Part shown: piece by piece, positions 59,179 to 64,000 of the stretch | How the letters are laid out: the number at the start of each line of letters is the position of its first letter | Position numbering within the stretch: position 1 is the first letter of the stretch | DNA from: Pukyongia salina | Lineage (GTDB): Bacteria; Bacteroidota; Bacteroidia; Flavobacteriales; Flavobacteriaceae | Length of the DNA stretch: 64,000 bases | Assembly: GCF_002966125.1 (NCBI RefSeq) | Contig: NZ_CP027062.1 | Coordinates: 2,046,001 to 2,110,000, forward strand | Direction of reading: 5' to 3' | The notes under the pieces: model-generated | The model's input: only the letters and a program-made list of their open reading frames with translations | Told to the model about the DNA's origin: nothing | The model's database searches: none | Translations under genes and position numbers: made by a program

Positions 59179-61050
59179 TTAAGCTTCCATTTTTGCAGAT
59201 AGTTCGAACCAGCGTTCGGTTTTCTCCTCGATGCTATCTGTGAGTTGCTGCAGTATTCGGGATTGTTTGTCTATTTCTTCACCATCCCAGCCTTCGGTGG
59301 CAAATTTATTCTGAAGCGTTTCCCGCTCGCTTTCAAGTTTAACGATCTCTTTTTCCAGTTTCTGAAATTCCTTCTGTTCGTTATAACTTAGTTTTACTTT
59401 GTTGCTGTCGTCCTTCCAGCTGTTCTTTTTCTTCTGAATCGGTTCCTGTGAAGATTCTTCATTCCGGGCGGCACTATCGGTATAGCTGCGGTAATCTGAA
59501 TAATTCCCCGGGAAATCATCTATGGATCCCCCTTCCGAAAACACGAACAAATGGTCTACGATCTTGTCCATAAAATAGCGATCGTGAGAAACCACCACCA
59601 CGCAGCCCGGAAAGTCCATCAGGAAATTCTCCAGAACATTGAGGGTAACTATATCCAAATCGTTGGTAGGTTCATCGAGGATGAGGAAATTGGGATTTTG
59701 AATTAGGACGGTACACAAGTACAGTCTTTTACGTTCCCCACCGCTTAATTTCTCAACAAAATCGTACTGTTTTTTCCGGTCGAACAGAAAGCGTTCCAGT
59801 AATTGCTGAGCAGAGATCTGCCTGCCTTTTTTCAGGGGGATATAGTCTCCAAACTCACGAATCACGTCGATCACCTTCTGGCCTTCCTTAATGGTGATGC
59901 CGCGCTGGGTGTAATAGCCAAACTTTACTGTTTCGCCTATAACCACTTTTCCGCTGTCTGGTTTCAGGCTCCCGGTGATTATATTGAGGAAGGTGGATTT
60001 TCCGGTCCCGTTCTTTCCAATAATTCCCAGGCGTTCCCCCCTCAGGAAATTATAGCTGAATTTTGTAAAGAGTTGCTTCTCCTCGAATGCCTTGGAGATC
60101 CCGTGGATCTCCACCACCTTGGTGCCAAGCCGTTCCATGTTCAACTCTAGCTGCACCTCGTGTTCACTGCGTCGTTTATATGCTTGCGACTTGATCTCGT
60201 GAAAATCGTCTATACGGGATTTACTTTTGGTGGTACGGGCTTTGGGCTGCCTGCGCATCCAGTCCAATTCCTTTTTGTAAAGCTGCTTGGCTTTCGCGGT
60301 TTCTGTAGCTTCGTTTTCAATACGGGCCTGTCTTTTCTCCAGGAAGTAACTGTAGTTTCCCTTGTAGCTGTACAGTTTCCCTTCGTCCAGTTCTACGATC
60401 TCATTACATACCCGTTCCAGGAAATAGCGGTCGTGGGTAACCATGAACAAGGTAATGTTCTCCCTAGCGAAAAAACTTTCCAGCCATTCTATCATTTCCA
60501 GGTCCAGATGGTTGGTAGGCTCGTCCATAATAAGGAGCTCGGGCTGGGTAAGCAGGGCATTGGTTAAGGCAAGCCGTTTCTTTTGGCCACCGCTTAGGGT
60601 TTTCACCTTTTTATTGAGATCTTCCAGCTTAAATTTAAAGAGAAGCTGTTTGTAGAGGGTTTCAAAATCCCAGGCGTTAAAAGCATCCATATCGTCGAAG
60701 GCCTTCTGATAGGCTTCGGTGTCGTGAGGATTCTGCAGTGCTTTTTCGTAGGCAGCGATGATCTTCAGGATAGGATTATCTGAAGAGAATATGGTCTCTT
60801 CCACGGTAAGCCCGGGGTTGAGATCGGGTTCCTGTGAAAGGAATGCGGTACGAAGGTTTTTACGGTAGGTTACCGTGCCGGAATTCGGAGTATCCTTCCC
60901 CGATAAGATATCGAGAAGGGATGTTTTTCCGGTACCGTTCTTCGCTACAAAACCTATCTTCTGGCCGGCATTGATTCCGAAGGAAATATCGGTAAATAAA
61001 ACCCGCTCACCATACGATTTTGCTATATTTTCGACCGAAAGGAAGTTCAC
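59179..61050 (-). CDS. ABC-F family ATPase (Uup-like)
   Basis: 623 aa with no TM helices. Two ABC domains: Walker A FVAKNGTGKTSLLDILSGKD and IIGKNGTGKSTFLNIITGSL; signatures LSGGQKKRLALTNALLT and LSGGERKRLYLCTVLIQ; Walker B LLIMDEPTNHLDLEM and FLILDEPTNDLDIVT. The linker (~230-320) is basic (MRRQPKARTTKSKSRIDDFH) and the C-terminal ~80 residues form a coiled coil (QKEFQKLEKEIVKLESERET), as in Uup. ABC-F proteins act on ribosomes; Uup helps remove stalled complexes and affects DNA precise excision. Start is GTG. Confidence 0.92.
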   Translation of the reverse strand: MNFLSVENIAKSYGERVLFTDISFGINAGQKIGFVAKNGTGKTSLLDILSGKDTPNSGTVTYRKNLRTAFLSQEPDLNPGLTVEETIFSSDNPILKIIAAYEKALQNPHDTEAYQKAFDDMDAFNAWDFETLYKQLLFKFKLEDLNKKVKTLSGGQKKRLALTNALLTQPELLIMDEPTNHLDLEMIEWLESFFARENITLFMVTHDRYFLERVCNEIVELDEGKLYSYKGNYSYFLEKRQARIENEATETAKAKQLYKKELDWMRRQPKARTTKSKSRIDDFHEIKSQAYKRRSEHEVQLELNMERLGTKVVEIHGISKAFEEKQLFTKFSYNFLRGERLGIIGKNGTGKSTFLNIITGSLKPDSGKVVIGETVKFGYYTQRGITIKEGQKVIDVIREFGDYIPLKKGRQISAQQLLERFLFDRKKQYDFVEKLSGGERKRLYLCTVLIQNPNFLILDEPTNDLDIVTLNVLENFLMDFPGCVVVVSHDRYFMDKIVDHLFVFSEGGSIDDFPGNYSDYRSYTDSAARNEESSQEPIQKKKNSWKDDSNKVKLSYNEQKEFQKLEKEIVKLESERETLQNKFATEGWDGEEIDKQSRILQQLTDSIEEKTERWFELSAKMEA

Positions 61051-61125
61051 GTTTCAATTTTTTGCAAATTAAACAGAAATTACCCAGTTACTCCAAAATA
61101 TATTTTATTATTAGCCTGCTTACGT

Positions 61126-61133
61126 TATATTTG
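61126..61133 (+). promoter_or_regulatory. -7 promoter box of the polysaccharide export locus
   Basis: TATATTTG, exact TAnnTTTG match, 23 nt before the Wza-like ATG 61157. Confidence 0.5.
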
Positions 61134-61156
61134 TCTTCAAACAACCCCGACTGTCC

Positions 61157-61951
61157 ATGAAATCGAAGTACCTCTTACTATTTCTATTTGTAGCAGTACT
61201 CTTTTCTTCCTGTGTTTCCACCAAACAACTTACCTATCTTCAGGAAGGTGATATAAAGGCCGACAGCATCATCGCACTACGTAAAAAACAAGAACCGTAC
61301 AGGTTGCAGATAAACGATCTGTTAAGTATACGGGTAAAGGCGCTGGACCAGGAAACTGTGGGGATCTTTAATCCAATTGGTGATGCCAATTTAAACGCTA
61401 CGGGTGAAGAACGTCTATACTACGATGGCTTTGTAGTAGACCCGCATGGAAACATACGTATTCCCACGTTGGGAGAGGTAAATGTTTTGGGGTATACGGT
61501 CGAGGAGGTACGCGAGGAGATCGAAAAACGATTGCTCAGGGACTATTTCAAGGCAGAAGCCAACATCTTCGTTACGGTAAAGATCGCCGGGATAAGGTAT
61601 ACTATTAGTGGGGAGATAAGCAGTCCGGGCTCTAAGATCATCTACAGGGACCAGGTGAGTATTATGGAAGCGATTGCCAATAGTGGAGATATACCTGTTA
61701 CGGGAGACAAGACCGATGTAATAATTATTAGACAGTATCCCTTGGGCCAGAAAGTGCATCATATAGACCTCACCAAGATCGATGCGATGAATTCACCTTA
61801 TTACTATGTGCAGCCTAACGATCTTATACTTATTAATCCATTACCGGAGAAGTCTATCGGTACGGGAATTACCGGCCTGGATACCTTTAGGACCATACTA
61901 ACTGTGGTAACAGCGGCTGCTACAACCATACTCTTGTTTACACGTCTCTGA
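61157..61951 (+). CDS. Wza-like polysaccharide export lipoprotein
   Basis: 264 aa. Lipoprotein signal ending VLFSSC (Cys ~19), Poly_export domain (~45-130; YRLQINDLLSIRVKALDQET, FVVDPHGNIRIPTLGEVNVL) and an SLBB domain (~145-220; VKIAGIRYTISGEISSPGS, ISIMEAIANSGDIPVTGDKT-like segment), then a C-terminal TM (~242-262). It should form the outer-membrane export channel for capsule or exopolysaccharide. The tyrosine kinase gene starts 1 nt downstream. Confidence 0.9.
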   Translation: MKSKYLLLFLFVAVLFSSCVSTKQLTYLQEGDIKADSIIALRKKQEPYRLQINDLLSIRVKALDQETVGIFNPIGDANLNATGEERLYYDGFVVDPHGNIRIPTLGEVNVLGYTVEEVREEIEKRLLRDYFKAEANIFVTVKIAGIRYTISGEISSPGSKIIYRDQVSIMEAIANSGDIPVTGDKTDVIIIRQYPLGQKVHHIDLTKIDAMNSPYYYVQPNDLILINPLPEKSIGTGITGLDTFRTILTVVTAAATTILLFTRL

Positions 61952-61952
61952 T

Positions 61953-64000
61953 ATGAGTGAAGAATTCGAAATAAAGGAAGTTCAAACCACCTTCGACTTT
62001 AAAGGTTTTATCTTTAAATTATTGAGTTACTGGCCTTTGTTTATTATCTCGCTCGCGATAGCATTTGGGATCGCCTACTATATCAATGTACGGAAAGTAC
62101 CTATCTATCAAATGGAAAACCTGGTATCTATCAAGGATGACCAGAACCCATTTTTCACCACTAATACAAGTTTAACCTTTAACTGGGGAGGAACCACAGA
62201 TAAGGTAAATACAGCCATCATCACCCTTCGGTCCAGATCTCATAACGAACAAGTTGTGGAACGCTTACAGTACTATCTCAATTATAAGGTAGATGGGAAA
62301 TATCAGCAGATCGATGCGTATGGCAGAACTCCCTTTTTAATTGAAGTTAATAAGGAAAAACCGCAGATCCTCAATAAACAGATGAAGGTGGTTTTTAAGG
62401 ATACCTCCACCTTTGTGATTTCCACGAGCTTTGGTGGTAGAGACCATATGCTCCAAACTTATAACGAGAAAAAAGAGAAGAGTAGGCTGTTTATAGACAA
62501 GGAAGAATTTAGCCGAGAATTTAAAATGGGTGTCCCTATCGAATTACCCTTCTTCAATGGGACATTTATACCCAACAGAAAAGTAAAGGTTAGGCCTGGT
62601 AGCGTGTACTATTTTAGTTTCTCAGATTTCGACAATTCTGTGCGGCGTTACGTAAATATTGTCGTTAATCCTGAAACTAAGGGTTCTTCAATTATCCGAA
62701 TGACATTAAATGGCCCAAACAAAGCCAAATTGGTAGATTATCTCAATACCTCGGTTGAGGTGTTGAGTGATGATATGCTGGATAGAAAGAACCTGTTTGC
62801 TACCAAAACCATCGAATTTATCGATGAAAGCCTCAGGGATAAAGCAGAGGAACTAAAAGACGTAGAAGAAGAATTAAATAAATTTAAGGACCAGAATGCC
62901 ATCTTCGATCTGGCCATTGAAGGTAACCAGATCAATGAACGCCTTACCAGCCTTGATCTTCAAAAGGAAGCGATCAACAGGGAAATAAGCTATTACAATA
63001 TCCTGGAGGATTACCTTGTAAGCAGAAACGACTACAGGGATGTGCCGGCACCATCTGTCGCAGGGATTTCGGAGCCCAGTATAGCTGAAGGTGTGGGCCG
63101 CATCATCTCGCTGGCAGAACGCCGTAATAAATTACAATACTCCTACAAAGATGGAGCGCCGGTATTTTCGGATATAGACCGGCAGATAGATGCTGTGAAG
63201 GCAGTTCTCCTTGAAAATATTACCTCGTCTAAAGGCCTTAAACAAGAGCAACTAAGATCTATCAACAGGGATATTGGTCGCTATGAAAGTGAGATTAGGA
63301 AGTTGCCCAAGGAACAGCAGGAATTATTACGCATAGAACGGAGATATAATTTAAGTCAGGGATCGTACAATCTTTTCCTGGCAAAACGAAGCGAGGCCAG
63401 CCTGGTAAAGGCCGCTAATGTAAGCGATGTGCTCATGATAGATCCTGCCAAGGACACAGGGGGTGGTAGAGTAGGTCCCAATACCCGGTTAAATTATATG
63501 ATCGCGGCTATGATGGGATTGCTTATTCCCTTTCTCTTTGTCCTGGTGATCGCTCTTGTGGATACCAGAATAAAGAATATAAAAGATGTTGAACGGCTCA
63601 CCCGCATACCAATCCTGGGTGCAATTGGCAAGAGTTATACAGAGACGAACCTGGTGGTATTGGACAACCCAAAATCGGCTATCGCCGAAAGTTTCAGGTC
63701 GTTGCGTTCCAGCCTACAGTTTATATACAAAAAGCGTGGGATTGAAGGAGCCAAAACTGTCCTTATCACTTCTTCGGTTAGTGGGGAAGGAAAAACCTTT
63801 TGTTCGATCAATATTGCTTCGGTCTTTGCATTAAGTGAGAAGAAAACCATTCTCGTAGGTTTAGACCTTAGAAAGCCAAAGATCTTTGGGGATTTTAATA
63901 TCAATAACAATATAGGGGTGGTGAATTATCTCATCAATGATTCTGAAATGAATGAGGTGATTCAGAAAACCGAACTGGAGCACCTGGATATTATCACTTC
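61953..64000 (+). CDS. Wzc-like polysaccharide co-polymerase/tyrosine autokinase (partial, cut by window end)
   Basis: At least 682 codons; the gene runs off the right edge. Wzz domain with TM1 (~27-45; YWPLFIISLAIAFGIAYYIN), a large periplasmic coiled-coil part (~260-500; FIDESLRDKAEELKDVEEEL), TM2 (~517-537; LLIPFLFVLVIALVDTRI), then the BY-kinase domain with Walker A SSVSGEGKTFCSINIA (~605-620) and Walker A' ILVGLDLRKPK (~633-643). The tyrosine-rich tail is beyond the window. ATG 61953 lies 1 nt after the Wza-like stop. Confidence 0.93.
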   Translation, partial: MSEEFEIKEVQTTFDFKGFIFKLLSYWPLFIISLAIAFGIAYYINVRKVPIYQMENLVSIKDDQNPFFTTNTSLTFNWGGTTDKVNTAIITLRSRSHNEQVVERLQYYLNYKVDGKYQQIDAYGRTPFLIEVNKEKPQILNKQMKVVFKDTSTFVISTSFGGRDHMLQTYNEKKEKSRLFIDKEEFSREFKMGVPIELPFFNGTFIPNRKVKVRPGSVYYFSFSDFDNSVRRYVNIVVNPETKGSSIIRMTLNGPNKAKLVDYLNTSVEVLSDDMLDRKNLFATKTIEFIDESLRDKAEELKDVEEELNKFKDQNAIFDLAIEGNQINERLTSLDLQKEAINREISYYNILEDYLVSRNDYRDVPAPSVAGISEPSIAEGVGRIISLAERRNKLQYSYKDGAPVFSDIDRQIDAVKAVLLENITSSKGLKQEQLRSINRDIGRYESEIRKLPKEQQELLRIERRYNLSQGSYNLFLAKRSEASLVKAANVSDVLMIDPAKDTGGGRVGPNTRLNYMIAAMMGLLIPFLFVLVIALVDTRIKNIKDVERLTRIPILGAIGKSYTETNLVVLDNPKSAIAESFRSLRSSLQFIYKKRGIEGAKTVLITSSVSGEGKTFCSINIASVFALSEKKTILVGLDLRKPKIFGDFNINNNIGVVNYLINDSEMNEVIQKTELEHLDIIT

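Overview
The window is chromosomal DNA from a member of the Bacteroidota, almost certainly a (probably marine) Flavobacteriaceae; I cannot name the genus. The evidence is: three secreted proteins with type IX secretion (T9SS) C-terminal sorting domains; many upstream elements matching the Bacteroidota -7 promoter box TAnnTTTG, four of them with a TTG 19-21 bp upstream; flavobacterial families such as Lacal_2735, DUF4197, DUF4920, DUF6268 and DUF2795; a two-domain LAB_N protein; and membrane-bound AraC-type and ECF sigma regulators. I found no rRNA, tRNA, CRISPR array, insertion sequence or prophage. Apart from one MFS gene with an in-frame amber codon, the region reads as intact core genome.

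Layout. 0-5 kb: end of an outer-membrane protein, a TolB-like lipoprotein, then purM, prfA and pyrF. 5-7 kb: small stress/hypothetical genes, a DUF4197 lipoprotein and a strongly bounded T9SS cargo gene. 7-10.4 kb: icmF, a fused B12-dependent acyl-CoA mutase, followed by an 86-bp tandem repeat made of hairpins. 10.6-16 kb: Lrp regulator, DJ-1/PfpI lipoprotein, amber-interrupted MFS exporter with an attenuator-like leader, DUF1684, fluoride channel CrcB, SRPBCC/GyrI protein. 16-24.7 kb: dipeptidyl-peptidase III lipoprotein, CRTAC1-type T9SS protein, MazG-like enzyme, ilvE, DUF4920, mnmD, TIGR01777 epimerase, YceI. 24.8-30.1 kb: grpE-dnaJ and a NatAB-like ABC exporter with an MscS channel. 30.1-36.7 kb: DUF6268 barrel, REC-AAA+ sigma-54 activator without HTH, PPK2, M28 peptidase, DUF2071, MATE exporter. 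36.9-45.3 kb: envelope genes (PAP2, GT39, LAB_N, GT2, epimerase, ICMT-like methylase), an AraC-type membrane regulator and meaB. 45.4-49.7 kb: two ECF sigma/anti-sigma modules, the first with a large secreted repeat protein. 49.7-61 kb: DUF4377-like lipoprotein, T9SS HAF-repeat protein, secA, DUF2795, PduO-type adenosyltransferase, methyltransferases, ABC ATPases. 61-64 kb: start of a capsule/exopolysaccharide export locus (Wza-like, Wzc-like), cut by the window edge.

Links. IcmF, MeaB and the cob(I)alamin adenosyltransferase supply enzyme, G-protein chaperone and cofactor maturation for B12-dependent acyl-CoA rearrangement, although they are unlinked. The GT2-LAB_N-GT39 overlap operon looks like a polyprenyl-phosphate-sugar route for modifying lipid A or another surface glycan. 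Several start codons were moved because the longer reading would begin inside a -7 promoter box. The most interesting non-routine items are the hairpin tandem repeat (10.4 kb), the leader-ORF/terminator unit in front of the broken MFS gene (13.7 kb), the 15/11-residue repeats in the sigma-linked secreted protein (47.3 kb), the two similarly built sigma modules, and the LAB_N operon.
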